DNA of 64,000 nt from Betaproteobacteria bacterium (GCA_029863175.1 JAOTVX010000015.1:1-64000); one strand, 5' to 3'; numbered from the stretch's first letter, positions 8,204 through 15,507 are shown. Numbers and translations are program-made. Notes: generated from the sequence alone by a model not told the origin.

Positions 8204-8950
8204 TCAGCCTGGAAGCTGTCGCAGCAACGCCATCATCGTCTCTCCGATTCTTTCCCGGATGACCAGGTCGGCAACATCATCCAGCGGCGTCTCCTGATTG
8301 TTCAAGATGACCAGCGGCGCGCCCGCCTGCTTGGCGAACCGCGGGAACGAAGCTGCCGGCTCGACCACCAGCGACGAGCCGATCGAAACGAAGAGATCCG
8401 CGTGCAGGGCTGCCTCCATCGCGAGGCGCATCTCGTTCTCCGGCATTCCCTGTCCGAACGAGATGGTGCTGGTCTTGATGGGGCCGCGGCACACATCGCA
8501 TTCCGGGGCCTCGTCTCCTTTTTCGACCCGCTCGACGATGGCCGAGGTCGGCCATTCCTTGCTGCAATGCTGGCAAGCTGAACGGCGGTTGGTGCCATGC
8601 AGCTCGATGACACTGCTACTGCCGGCGTCGTGGTGGATGCCGTCTATGTTCTGCGTAATGACGGTGGCGATGTGTCCGCGGCGTTCGAGCTCGGCGATAA
8701 CGAGATGTCCGTCGTTGGGACGGGCATCGGCGCAGCGACGGAACATCCGCGCGCCGCGCTCCCACGCTCGAACTCGTGCATCCCTGTCGGCCATGAATTC
8801 CTGATAGTAGACCGGCGTTTCCGTGGTCCAGACGCCCTGCGGTCCGCGAAAATCCGGAATGCCGCTCTCCGTGCTGATGCCGGCGCCGGTGAACGCCACG
8901 CCGCGCTGGGCCGAGCGCATGAGCTCCGCGAAACGGGTGAGTTCACTCAT
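8204..8950 (-). CDS. cobB: Sir2-family NAD-dependent protein deacylase
   Basis: A 248-residue sirtuin that removes acyl groups from lysines using NAD. GAGISTESGIPDFRG (NAD site) is near residue 20, TQNIDGIHHDAG (catalytic His region follows in ELHG) near 100, two Cys pairs (CQHC, CDVC) form the zinc site, and GSSLVVEPAASFP is the second NAD motif. ATG at 8950 is preferred over the TTG one codon upstream. It converges on the UbiD-family gene across a repeat element. The symbol is a family-level name. Confidence 0.92.
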   Translation of the reverse strand: MSELTRFAELMRSAQRGVAFTGAGISTESGIPDFRGPQGVWTTETPVYYQEFMADRDARVRAWERGARMFRRCADARPNDGHLVIAELERRGHIATVITQNIDGIHHDAGSSSVIELHGTNRRSACQHCSKEWPTSAIVERVEKGDEAPECDVCRGPIKTSTISFGQGMPENEMRLAMEAALHADLFVSIGSSLVVEPAASFPRFAKQAGAPLVILNNQETPLDDVADLVIRERIGETMMALLRQLPG

Positions 8951-8990
8951 CAATCACGAAGGTCGTTCAGAAATAAAAACACAATAGGAG

Positions 8991-9207
8991 CCGCAGATGA
9001 ACGCAGATAAACACAGATCCATATATACAAGAAACAGAACACCAAGAACAGAACCCTTAGCCGCCAATGCGCGCCGATCAATGATTGTGAATCGTGAATC
9101 GACCACTGTTTCGAGGATACTACTTCTCTTGGCGGCCTTGGCGTCTTGGCAGTTCAAATTGTGATCTTATCTGCGTTCATATGCGGCTAAGGGGTTCTTG
9201 GTGTTTG
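8991..9207. repeat. two parallel inverted-repeat pairs of ~10-bp-period sequence
   Basis: Pair one: GCCGCAGATGAACGCAGATAA at 8991 is nearly the reverse complement of 9167-9187. Pair two: ACACCAAGAAC...CCTTAGCCGC at 9039-9064 matches the complement of 9183-9207. Within the left copy CGCAGAT recurs every 10 bases. The core TTAGCCGCAGATAAACGCAG recurs at 10822-10841. No transposase is nearby. Confidence 0.7.
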
Positions 9208-9242
9208 TTATACCCAGCAGCCATGTCACGTGAGTCCCCGTG

Positions 9243-9329
9243 TCAACGCCGCTTGATTCCTGCGGCCTTGACGACTCGCGCCCATTTTGCGCGCTCAGAC
9301 CTGATCGTTTTACAAAACTGCACTGCCAT
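9243..9329 (-). pseudogene. relic of a Bug/TctC-type substrate-binding protein, C-terminus
   Basis: Reading the minus strand, the last codons before a TGA (rc of 9243-9245) give IRSERAKWARVVKAAGIKRR, which matches the very conserved C-terminal helix of Bug/TctC periplasmic solute-binding proteins (consensus like KWAKVVKDAGIK). Upstream of about 28 residues the match is lost and no start or body remains. It is therefore a truncated, dead gene. Function can be named at family level only. Confidence 0.55.
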
Positions 9330-9575
9330 CGTGCCTTCGCGCCGGTGGGGCCGCCGCGCTAGTGTAGTCGCATGTCTATGCAAAGCATTATATCGGACAG
9401 GATTGCGGCGAGAGCATGGTTGCGGCGCTCATCCTGATGATCTACGATCACTGCCCTGTTGGCGCTGGCATGGACCACGAGATGCGCTTCGTGTCTCAAG
9501 TGATCGGCAGTTTATCCGGAACACGAGGCGGGCGGTTACCCGTCACGGATCACCAATCATAAGGCACGAAACTCC

Positions 9576-10595
9576 ATGAAAATTCTGATCTTTGGCGCTG
9601 GCGCGATTGGCGGCTATCTCGGCGGCATAGTCACGATCGCACGCGCGGACGTCACGCTCGTGGCGCGCGGTGCGCAGTTGGAGGCTTTGGCAAGCGGGGA
9701 CCTCGTGCTCGAGAGTGCCAAGACTGGGCGCTCCATTTCTGCGCGCGTGCGCGTCTGCAAGCAAGGCGAGGAGAAGCCGCCCTATGATCTCATCTTCGTC
9801 GGGCTGAAGGCGCACCACCTGGCCGGCACCGCGAAGCACATCGCCGGGCTGTGCTCGTCGAGTGGAACGATCGTCCTGCCGCAGAACGGGATTCCCTGGT
9901 GGTATTTCGAGAAGCTCGATCATCCGTTGCGTGGCACAAGGCTTCCGTCCCTGGATCCCGATGGCGAACTCGCGAAGGCGTTTTCGATTGATTCTCTGGT
10001 CGGCGGTGTCGCGTACCGGCCCGCGGACCTGGTCAGGCCGGGGCACATCCGCTTCGCCGATCAGCCGACCGACCGCCTCGTCATCGGCGAGCTGGACAAC
10101 AAGCTCACTCCGCGCTTGCAGGAAATCGCATCCATTATCGAGCCGGCGGGCTGGCCAGTGGTGACGACCGACAATATCCGCGGCTTCAAGTGGAGCAAGC
10201 AGATGTCGAATGCCGTCTTCAACCCGCTTGGAGCGATTACCCAGTCAACGGCATTGGACGCTGTGTGCTACCCGCCGACGCGGCGTGTGGCGATCGATAT
10301 GTTGAACGAGGTCTTCGCGGTTGCCGGTTCGGTCGGCGTGGTGCCGGAGATGACGCCGGGGCGCATGCTCGACTACACCCAGAAGCGTGTGAGCATGGCG
10401 TCCTCGACGCTGCAGGACGTGCTCACCGGTCGCGAGCTCGAGCTCGACGCGCTCGTGACTGCGGTCATCGACATCGCCCGGCTGACGAAAACGCCGGTGC
10501 CCACGCTGGAGACAGTGGCCGCCTGCGCCGCGCTGCTTAATCGCCGGATCGTCGAAGACCGCGTGGCGATCGTGCCGCGGCCGGTGCAAGGCTAA
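9576..10595 (+). CDS. 2-dehydropantoate 2-reductase family protein
   Basis: A 339-residue NADPH-dependent reductase of the PanE/ApbA family. The N-terminal Rossmann motif GAGAIGGYLGG is at residues 7-17. The C-terminal helical domain keeps RGFKWSKQMSNAVFNPL (catalytic Lys region) and a late MASSTLQDVLTGRELELDAL, typical of the family. ATG follows a weak AAGGCA. Several paralogues of panE act on other 2-oxoacids, and this gene has no pantothenate-pathway neighbour, so the symbol is withheld. It stands alone between two repeat-rich intergenic regions. Confidence 0.85.
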   Translation: MKILIFGAGAIGGYLGGIVTIARADVTLVARGAQLEALASGDLVLESAKTGRSISARVRVCKQGEEKPPYDLIFVGLKAHHLAGTAKHIAGLCSSSGTIVLPQNGIPWWYFEKLDHPLRGTRLPSLDPDGELAKAFSIDSLVGGVAYRPADLVRPGHIRFADQPTDRLVIGELDNKLTPRLQEIASIIEPAGWPVVTTDNIRGFKWSKQMSNAVFNPLGAITQSTALDAVCYPPTRRVAIDMLNEVFAVAGSVGVVPEMTPGRMLDYTQKRVSMASSTLQDVLTGRELELDALVTAVIDIARLTKTPVPTLETVAACAALLNRRIVEDRVAIVPRPVQG

Positions 10596-10821
10596 CCGGG
10601 AAGCCGCGCACAGGGGGGTCTGGAATTGGCTACCTGTTGCATCGCTTCCGACCTGGAGATGGCAGCGGCTCATTCCCCACACGCGGTTGCTCGTGCTGCC
10701 GGGCGACTCCTATCACGTCGCGGCAAGCGATGCCGACCGGTGCGCGGGAGACGCTGGAATTCATCCGGCAAGTTGCGCCACCGGTTTAGGCCTTAGAGCG
10801 CGTAACAAGAACCAACAACTA

Positions 10822-10846
10822 TTAGCCGCAGATAAACGCAGACGAA
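10822..10846 (+). repeat. third copy of the CGCAGAT-type repeat
   Basis: TTAGCCGCAGATAAACGCAG followed by ACGAA repeats the core present in both orientations at 8991-9207. It ends 28 bases before the start of the small PII-like gene. It is single-armed here. Confidence 0.6.
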
Positions 10847-10874
10847 TCACCGTTCACGGAAGGGGAGCCAACCT

Positions 10875-11174
10875 ATGAAACTGGCCTTTATCGTTCACAA
10901 CGAGTATTTCACGCGCAGGGTAATGGGGCTGCTGAAGGATGCCGGTATCGATTACTACACGCGCTGGGACCATGCGCAGGGAAAAGGCCACGGCACAGAA
11001 CCGCATGTCGGCAGCGGAGGATTTTCCAGCATGAATGCCGTTTTGATGATCGGATTCCCGGAAGAGCCGCCGCTCTCGACGTTGATCAGGGGAATCACCG
11101 CGGCGAACGAGGAGATCACTCGCGATGCCGACAAGATCCGTCTTTTTCAGTTGCCGCTGGAACGCATCGTGTGA
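10875..11174 (+). CDS. small PII-like protein of unknown function
   Basis: A 99-residue soluble protein preceded by a good AGGGGAG site. The layout (N-terminal strand MKLAFIVHN, a helix, a flexible glycine/histidine-rich loop around residues 36-51, then a strand NAVLMIGFPEE and a C-terminal helix) resembles the ferredoxin-like fold of PII-related proteins, but no PII signature is strict. It stands alone between a repeat upstream and a minus-strand terminator downstream. A role as a small-molecule or metal-sensing trimer is only an inference. Confidence 0.6.
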   Translation: MKLAFIVHNEYFTRRVMGLLKDAGIDYYTRWDHAQGKGHGTEPHVGSGGFSSMNAVLMIGFPEEPPLSTLIRGITAANEEITRDADKIRLFQLPLERIV

Positions 11175-11222
11175 GGCGGCTGGCGTGCCCTGAGGGCGCA
11201 GGAAAATTCCGGGCAGGGAAAC

Positions 11223-11251
11223 AAAAAAAGGGCCTGCGATGTCGCAGGCCC
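11223..11251 (-). terminator. Rho-independent terminator, minus strand
   Basis: GGGCCTGCG (11230-11238) pairs perfectly with CGCAGGCCC (11243-11251) around a four-base loop, and on the minus strand it is followed at once by seven Ts (11223-11229). The orientation shows it ends a leftward transcript, although no protein gene on that strand lies upstream for 2.9 kb. Confidence 0.8.
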
Positions 11252-11356
11252 GAGACACATGAAGCGCTTCTGATTGTCATGTCCTTTGGTGACTTGAGCC
11301 CCCGGAGCTAAAGTCGTAACTCCACGTCCCCGCTTGTTCTTGCAGCGTTCGAGAGT
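11229..11356 (-). ncRNA. putative small RNA of unknown family
   Basis: The terminator above needs a leftward transcript, and no minus-strand coding frame with a ribosome site is seen. Reading leftward, TTACCA (-35-like) and TATCAAT (-10-like) are 16 bases apart at about 11363-11385, bracketing the palindrome at 11364-11376, which would put the start near 11356. The ~127-nt RNA can form a hairpin from GGAGTTA and TAGCTCC in its middle, plus the terminator. It matched neither SRP RNA nor tmRNA features that I know; 6S RNA cannot be excluded. Confidence 0.4.
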
Positions 11357-11664
11357 ATTGATACCACGGCCCGTGGAATTGGTAAGTGAAGCCCGTCACG
11401 TCGCGCGGCTCGCGAGCGGTCCGGGAACGGTGTAAAAAACTCTTTTTAAATCATAGGGATGATTTGCAGGTCCGAGGCGCCGGCGGGCGTGGCGCAGTGT
11501 CTGGTGGTGATAGGTCACAGGCCAATCGTCAAAGGCGTGGCTGCCGGCCAGGGCCGGCGTGCGCGGACGCCGTGGCCCGAGAGAGCGCGCGCCGGATAGA
11601 ATGGATCCGCGCGACCGGCGTTGGCGTTTTTCGCAAGATCGCTGATTTGATACGGAGGAGTGAG

Positions 11665-11754
11665 ATGGCTGAGAAATCGGGGCTCGTGCGCAACCCGGAG
11701 GGGGAGTTGGTCATCAAGGGCGGCGACCGCGTGAAACCTTATGGAGCTGCCTGA
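11665..11754 (+). CDS. 29-residue ORF coupled to the thioesterase gene
   Basis: An ATG placed 5 bases after a near-perfect ribosome site (CGGAGGAG) opens a 29-codon frame whose TGA lies 14 bases inside the next gene. This start has much the best translation signal in the area, whereas the thioesterase ATG has none. It may be a leader peptide that couples translation, or the original N-terminus of the thioesterase cut off by a frameshift. No family was recognised. Confidence 0.45.
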   Translation: MAEKSGLVRNPEGELVIKGGDRVKPYGAA

Positions 11755-12148
11755 GGAGCTGAAGCCGGGTCTGACTGGCCTCGCCGAGATTGTCGTGGGC
11801 ACGCGCGACACGGCGCCGCATGTTGGCAGCGGCAAGATCGGCGTGCTTGCCACGCCGATCATGGTCAATCTCATGGAGGCCGCCGCGCTGCAGGCGGTCG
11901 AGAAATTCATGCCGCCGGGCTATCAGACCGTCGGGACGCGTCTGGATGTGAAGCATTTTGCGGCGACACCCGTTGGCCTCCGGGTGCGGGCGGAGGCGAA
12001 GCTCGTCAAGGTGGACGGGCGCACGCTCACGTTCCGGATCCAGGCCGCGGACGAGCGCGAGCCGATCGGGGAAGGCGATCACGAGCGCCTCATCATCAAC
12101 GTCGAGCGCTTTGACCAGCGCATGCAGAAGAAGCTTTCAAAATCGTGA
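11741..12148 (+). CDS. hot-dog fold thioesterase (FlK-like)
   Basis: A 135-residue single-domain thioesterase. The pattern TRDTAPHVGSGKIGVLATPIM near residue 26, an early MVNLMEAAALQAVEKFMPPGYQTVGTRLDVKH-type core and the later LRVRAEAKLVKVDGRTLTF match the fluoroacetyl-CoA thioesterase-like branch of hot-dog proteins, which cleave acyl-CoA thioesters. The residues before 40 and around 50 hold the Thr, Glu and His expected at the active site. Its start overlaps a short upstream ORF and its stop codon lies within the first unit of a heptad repeat. The acyl substrate is unknown. Confidence 0.75.
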   Translation: MELPEELKPGLTGLAEIVVGTRDTAPHVGSGKIGVLATPIMVNLMEAAALQAVEKFMPPGYQTVGTRLDVKHFAATPVGLRVRAEAKLVKVDGRTLTFRIQAADEREPIGEGDHERLIINVERFDQRMQKKLSKS

Positions 12149-12175
12149 CGAGTGACGAGTGACAGGTGACCGGTG
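12145..12175 (+). repeat. GTGA-class heptad tract
   Basis: Four 7-bp units (GTGACGA twice, GTGACAG, GTGACCG) and a partial fifth. The thioesterase stop TGA is in unit one and the GTG that opens the next gene is the first base of unit three, so both gene ends are repeat-derived. Only one arm is present. Confidence 0.75.
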
Positions 12176-12635
12176 TAATTGGCTGTTGGCGGCGGTAATC
12201 GGCTGCGTTGCGTTGGTGGCGCTGGCGTGGGGCGCGGACGAGCCCGGCGCGCGGGCGCTGCACGAGCAGCAGATGATGCGGCAGCAGCAGCAGGACACCC
12301 TGCAGCTTCGCATGCAGCAGCAGCAACGCAGCCTGCAATCTCCGCCCGCTGGTGCGCGAGAGGGCGAGGCGCTCGAGCGGCTGCAGATCAACCAGCAGCA
12401 GCGGCAGCAGCAGCTCCATTACCGGCAGAACATCGAGCCGCCAACGGCCCATCCCGACGATGATGCGGGCGCGCGGCGCACGAAAGCGGAGCTGGAGCGA
12501 CAGCGGGCGCAACGGCAGGGCGAGCGGCAGCTGCAGCGTTTCGACTCCGAGCTGCAGCAACGCGTCGAGAGCGGGCGGGGGGAGAAAGCCCGCGGCGAAA
12601 TCCGTCCACCTGAGCCCCCTGCAACGCTGCAGTGA
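12159..12635 (+). CDS. secreted glutamine-rich hypothetical protein
   Basis: A frame of 158 codons with a hydrophobic segment near residues 8-25 followed by a likely signal-peptidase site, then an extremely Gln/Arg/Glu-rich mature part (several runs such as QQQQ and QRQQQL), predicted to be helical or coiled-coil and periplasmic. The only upstream start is a GTG inside the heptad tract, with a poor N-terminal charge pattern, so the real start may have been changed by the repeat. Codon use (GC-rich third positions) suggests a real gene. No function is known. Confidence 0.5.
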   Translation: MTGDRCNWLLAAVIGCVALVALAWGADEPGARALHEQQMMRQQQQDTLQLRMQQQQRSLQSPPAGAREGEALERLQINQQQRQQQLHYRQNIEPPTAHPDDDAGARRTKAELERQRAQRQGERQLQRFDSELQQRVESGRGEKARGEIRPPEPPATLQ

Positions 12636-12661
12636 TCGTCGAAGAGCAGCCGATGAGCGGC

Positions 12662-12715
12662 TAGGAGTTTGTCGGACTTGGCCCCGACAAACTCCTACGG
12701 ACTGTTAAGTCCGAC
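12662..12715. repeat. palindromic element, copy 1
   Basis: TAGGAGTTTGTCGG (12662-12675) and its exact complement (12684-12697) form a 14-bp stem with an 8-base loop. An alternative perfect pairing, GTCGGACTT with AAGTCCGAC (12671-12679 / 12707-12715), overlaps it. A second copy with the same stem but another loop is at 43119-43152. There is no T-run. Confidence 0.75.
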
Positions 12716-12790
12716 GGGCTGCTAGGCCTCGGATCTGCTGACGGCGGTAACGAGGCTGAGGGTGCGACGCCGCTGTTCAGCGCTGCTTAT

Positions 12791-13063
12791 TTATCGTCTA
12801 TCGGCATCAGGCGGCGACTCGGGCAGGGCCTCGCGTTCGATCACCTTGTATTCGGTAGTCACGAATTCACGGTCGGCTGCCTTTTTCAACTGCCGCTTGA
12901 ACCACCACAAGCGCAGCAATACCACGCCGGCAAGGATAGCACCCGCCACGGCTGCGGCAGCCAGGAAGAAGAAACCCAGCACCACGAGCGCGAGCGCCAA
13001 AATCGCATAAAGGATGCGCTCCAGCAGGCTGCGCTGACGAACGTTGAAGTGGACGGTGGGCAT
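12791..13063 (-). CDS. small inner-membrane protein
   Basis: A 90-residue protein with one long or two short hydrophobic stretches (about residues 16-55), flanked by basic residues (RLWWFKRQLKK) and a charged C-terminal tail, so probably anchored with the tail in the cytoplasm. The ATG at 13063 is preferred to upstream in-frame starts, which would add a low-complexity leader. It lies 55 bases behind the NYN-domain gene and is probably co-transcribed with it and endonuclease V. No family was recognised. Confidence 0.6.
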   Translation of the reverse strand: MPTVHFNVRQRSLLERILYAILALALVVLGFFFLAAAAVAGAILAGVVLLRLWWFKRQLKKAADREFVTTEYKVIEREALPESPPDADRR

Positions 13064-13118
13064 GTCGAGGTCGTGTCGGGGTGAAATCCTGGGTTGGACA
13101 AGATTCCCGGAGCCGGGT

Positions 13119-13931
13119 TCAGGATTCGACGCCGGAGCTTTTGATGACGACGCCGCCCGACTTTTCATCGTGCTCGAGCGTAAGCAGCTTGCGCGCCTCG
13201 GCTTCGTCGAGCAGCTTGCTGAAGGATCGAAAGCCATAGTAGGACTCGTTGAAGCCCGGCTTTCGGCGTTTGAGCGCCTGCTTGACCATCGAGCCCCAGA
13301 TCCGGTCCTCCGCGCCCCGTTCTGTAGATAGTGCTTCCACGGTTTCCATCACCAAGTCGAGCGCCTCCTGTTTCTTGTCGGCGCTGCCCGCTGGGGCCTT
13401 GGCGGATTCCGCGTGGCCAGCGGTTTCCTTCCGGCGGGCCTGCTTCTTCGGTTTCTCGCGGACGAGGTCGTCGTAGTAGATGAACTCGTCGCAGTTGGAG
13501 ACGAGCAGATCGGAGGAAGATTTCTTGACGCCGACGCCGATGACCGTCTTGTTGTTCTCGCGCAGTTTGCTCACGAGGGGGGAGAAATCGGAATCGCCGC
13601 TGATGATGACGAAGGTGTCGACGTGCGATTTGGTATAGCAGAGGTCGAGGGCATCTACCACCATGCGGATGTCGGCGGAGTTCTTGCCCGACAGGCGGCG
13701 GTGCGGGATCTCGATGAGCTCGAAGGCAGCCTCGTGCATGGCCTTCTTGAAGTCACGGTAACGGTCCCAGTCGCAATAGGCCTTCTTGACCACAATGTCG
13801 CCCTTGAGCAGCAAGCGCTCGAGCACCTTTCTGATGTCGAAGTCGGCGTAGCGCGCCTCGCGCACCCCGAGGGCAACGTTCTCGAAGTCGCAGAACAGCG
13901 CCATGTTCTCGGTATCCAGTTTGGCGGCCAT
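13119..13931 (-). CDS. NYN-domain and LOTUS/OST-HTH protein (LabA/DUF88 family)
   Basis: A 270-residue predicted RNase. The N-terminal NYN (PIN-like) domain, residues ~9-165, shows FCDFENV (first acidic residue), KNSADIRMVVDAL and ISGDSDFSPLV, the acidic cluster that binds metal. A Lys/Ala-rich linker leads to a C-terminal OST-HTH/LOTUS domain (~195-265) with WGSMVKQALKRRKPGFNESYYGF, which in known cases binds RNA. It is the middle gene of a leftward set: endonuclease V, this, small membrane protein. A role in RNA turnover or surveillance is inferred from the domains only. Confidence 0.88.
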   Translation of the reverse strand: MAAKLDTENMALFCDFENVALGVREARYADFDIRKVLERLLLKGDIVVKKAYCDWDRYRDFKKAMHEAAFELIEIPHRRLSGKNSADIRMVVDALDLCYTKSHVDTFVIISGDSDFSPLVSKLRENNKTVIGVGVKKSSSDLLVSNCDEFIYYDDLVREKPKKQARRKETAGHAESAKAPAGSADKKQEALDLVMETVEALSTERGAEDRIWGSMVKQALKRRKPGFNESYYGFRSFSKLLDEAEARKLLTLEHDEKSGGVVIKSSGVES

Positions 13932-14031
13932 GTTTCTTATCCCGTCAGTAATCGCGAACGAGTTATGAAGAATGAGGCACGAGCAGATGGGCCGGGCCTC
14001 GCCCGATGGCCGGCCGCAGCCTCAACTGCTT

Positions 14032-14730
14032 TCACCCGGCATTGTGACGCCGCGGCGGGGATCTGTCGATTTCCGGGCCGGATGCGAGGCGATGGGCCCA
14101 CCGCGTGGTCTCCGGCAGGCGATAGCGCGTCACGCACGCCAGGGTGCACGCCACCGCAGTGTCGAGGCTCACGCAGTGCCCGACTGATACGAAGATCGGC
14201 TTGACGTGTGCGCGCGAGCGCAGCACGGCGCCAATGATCTCGCCGTCGTCCCGGAGCGGCGTCCATGAACCCCGGCGCAGCGGTGGTTCGCGGGAGGTGC
14301 CGATGAGCCGGCTTTTGGCGACTCCGATCGTGGGAAAACCGGCCACAAGACCCAGATGGCTCGCTAGGCCGCAGCGGCGCGGGTGCGCGAGACCCTGCCC
14401 GTCGCAAAGCACGAGGTCGGGGCGCACCGTCAGCCGGGAGAGAGCAACGAGGAGCGCGGGAATTTCACGGAATGAGAGCAGGCCCGGTACATAGGGAAAG
14501 CGGGTGGGCTGCCGTATCACCGCCCAGTCGGCAAGCTCGAGCGCCGGGAATGTCAGCACGGCCACGGCGGCGCGTGTGACACGGCCCCCACCTTCAAATC
14601 CGACGTCGGTGCCGGCGACATGGTGCACGCGGCCCAGGCGATTTCTGGTGACGACCTTTGTTCGCAGACGCGACTGTAGGGCGATTGCTTCCCGCGGCGT
14701 AATTTCCCAGGAGTGAATGTGTTTTTCCAT
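14032..14730 (-). CDS. nfi: endonuclease V
   Basis: A 232-residue endonuclease V, which nicks DNA (or RNA) near deaminated purines such as inosine. GTDVGF near residue 40 (first metal Asp), [11 protein letters not shown] near 83 (with the wedge Tyr), [20 protein letters not shown] near 107 (second Asp and His region) and GVAKSRL near 136 are all intact. The length agrees with the family (~225). It is divergent from pcm with 57 bases between starts. The ~100 bases behind its end before the NYN gene show no gene. Confidence 0.93.
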   Translation of the reverse strand: MEKHIHSWEITPREAIALQSRLRTKVVTRNRLGRVHHVAGTDVGFEGGGRVTRAAVAVLTFPALELADWAVIRQPTRFPYVPGLLSFREIPALLVALSRLTVRPDLVLCDGQGLAHPRRCGLASHLGLVAGFPTIGVAKSRLIGTSREPPLRRGSWTPLRDDGEIIGAVLRSRAHVKPIFVSVGHCVSLDTAVACTLACVTRYRLPETTRWAHRLASGPEIDRSPPRRHNAG

Positions 14731-14787
14731 CGGCTTGCAGGCGCCAAGACCTTGCGGTCTCCGTTGGTGGCAAGGATACTATGACCC

Positions 14788-15474
14788 ATGAGCGACGAGG
14801 TGTTCGAGAGCCTGCGCAACCGAATGATGGCGGAAATAGCGGCGGAGGCCGCGTTCACCGCGGAGCACACCGGAATCGCTGTCTTCAGCGAGCGCGTGAT
14901 GCGCGTGATTGGAAACATGCCTCGGCACGAGTTCATCCCGGTCGAGCTCCAGCCCTACGCTTACCTCAACCGCCCGCTCCCGATCGGTTACGAGAAGACG
15001 GTGTCGCAGCCGTTCATCGTGGCGTTGATGACCGATTTACTCGATCTTCAGGCTGACGACGTGGTCTTGGAGGTTGGCGCCGGCGCCGGCTACCAGGCGG
15101 CCATACTTGCCGAGCTTGCGCAGCGCGTCTATAGCGTGGATATCATCGAAGAGCTCGCGCTGGGCGCCGATCGCAGGCTCAAACGTCTGGGCTATGAGAA
15201 CGTGCAGATCAAGATCACGAATGGCTATTACGGCTGGCCGGAGCATGGGCCGTACGACAAGATCATGGTCACGGCTGCCACCGAGCTGATACCGCCGCCG
15301 CTGCTGGCGCAATTGAAACCAGGCGGCCGTCTGGTCGTTCCCACCGGCATCCCCGAAAAGCAGACACTGACGCTGGTCGAAAAATCGGCCACGCGCGGCC
15401 TCGCCGCGCGCGACATCCTGCCGGTTCGCTTCTCCGAGCTAGAGGATCCGGGGGAGACGGCCGGCGTCGCCTGA
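14788..15474 (+). CDS. pcm: protein-L-isoaspartate O-methyltransferase
   Basis: A 228-residue SAM-dependent methyltransferase that starts repair of isoaspartyl damage in proteins. PLPIGYEKTVSQPFIVALM near residue 71 is the family's substrate loop, VLEVGAGAGYQAA near 92 is SAM motif I, and LKPGGRLVVP near 177 is motif III. It is the usual length. In many betaproteobacteria pcm belongs to a surE-pcm-rpoS group; none of those neighbours is here, so this may be a second copy. Its end runs into a short heptad tract. Confidence 0.92.
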   Translation: MSDEVFESLRNRMMAEIAAEAAFTAEHTGIAVFSERVMRVIGNMPRHEFIPVELQPYAYLNRPLPIGYEKTVSQPFIVALMTDLLDLQADDVVLEVGAGAGYQAAILAELAQRVYSVDIIEELALGADRRLKRLGYENVQIKITNGYYGWPEHGPYDKIMVTAATELIPPPLLAQLKPGGRLVVPTGIPEKQTLTLVEKSATRGLAARDILPVRFSELEDPGETAGVA

Positions 15475-15478
15475 CTTC

Positions 15479-15507
15479 TGTGACCCGTCACCGGTCACTG
15501 ACTCATG
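15479..15507 (+). repeat. short GTCA-class heptad tract
   Basis: Units CCCGTCA, CCGGTCA and CTGACTC follow each other with 7-bp spacing in the 30 bases between pcm and the next gene. The ATG of that gene is the end of the tract (ACTCATG). It is the weakest of the listed tracts. Confidence 0.5.

Larger units (their letters stand above)
8951..9575. other. 625-base intergenic region with repeats and a gene relic
   Basis: Between the sirtuin and the ketopantoate-reductase-like gene there is no intact gene. It contains two nested inverted-repeat pairs (8991-9207), a short heptad tract (GTGAATC twice, 9087-9100) and the decayed C-terminus of a Bug/TctC-type protein on the minus strand. From 9340 to 9575 nothing else was recognised. 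Confidence 0.6.
11175..11664. other. 490-base region without a long gene
   Basis: It holds a strong minus-strand terminator (11223-11251), a possible minus-strand small RNA (to ~11356), a perfect 6+1+6 palindrome CCACGGCCCGTGG (11364-11376) and an AT-rich patch (11430-11455) in otherwise GC-rich sequence. The rest up to the small ORF at 11665 shows nothing recognisable. Confidence 0.5.

Noticed and set aside
8991..9207. Inverted repeats as the ends of an insertion sequence
   Set aside because: The enclosed ~120-220 bases have no transposase frame and no target-site duplication was seen.
10596..10874. A gene relic between the ketopantoate-reductase-like gene and the PII-like gene
   Set aside because: Short translated pieces (e.g. 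LLVLPGD) hint at an aminotransferase, but the match is too short to support.
11229..11356. Naming the minus-strand RNA as 6S RNA, SRP RNA or tmRNA
   Set aside because: The SRP GGAAG-loop consensus and the tmRNA T-arm/CCA end are absent, and a 6S-type long closing stem with central bubble could not be drawn by eye.
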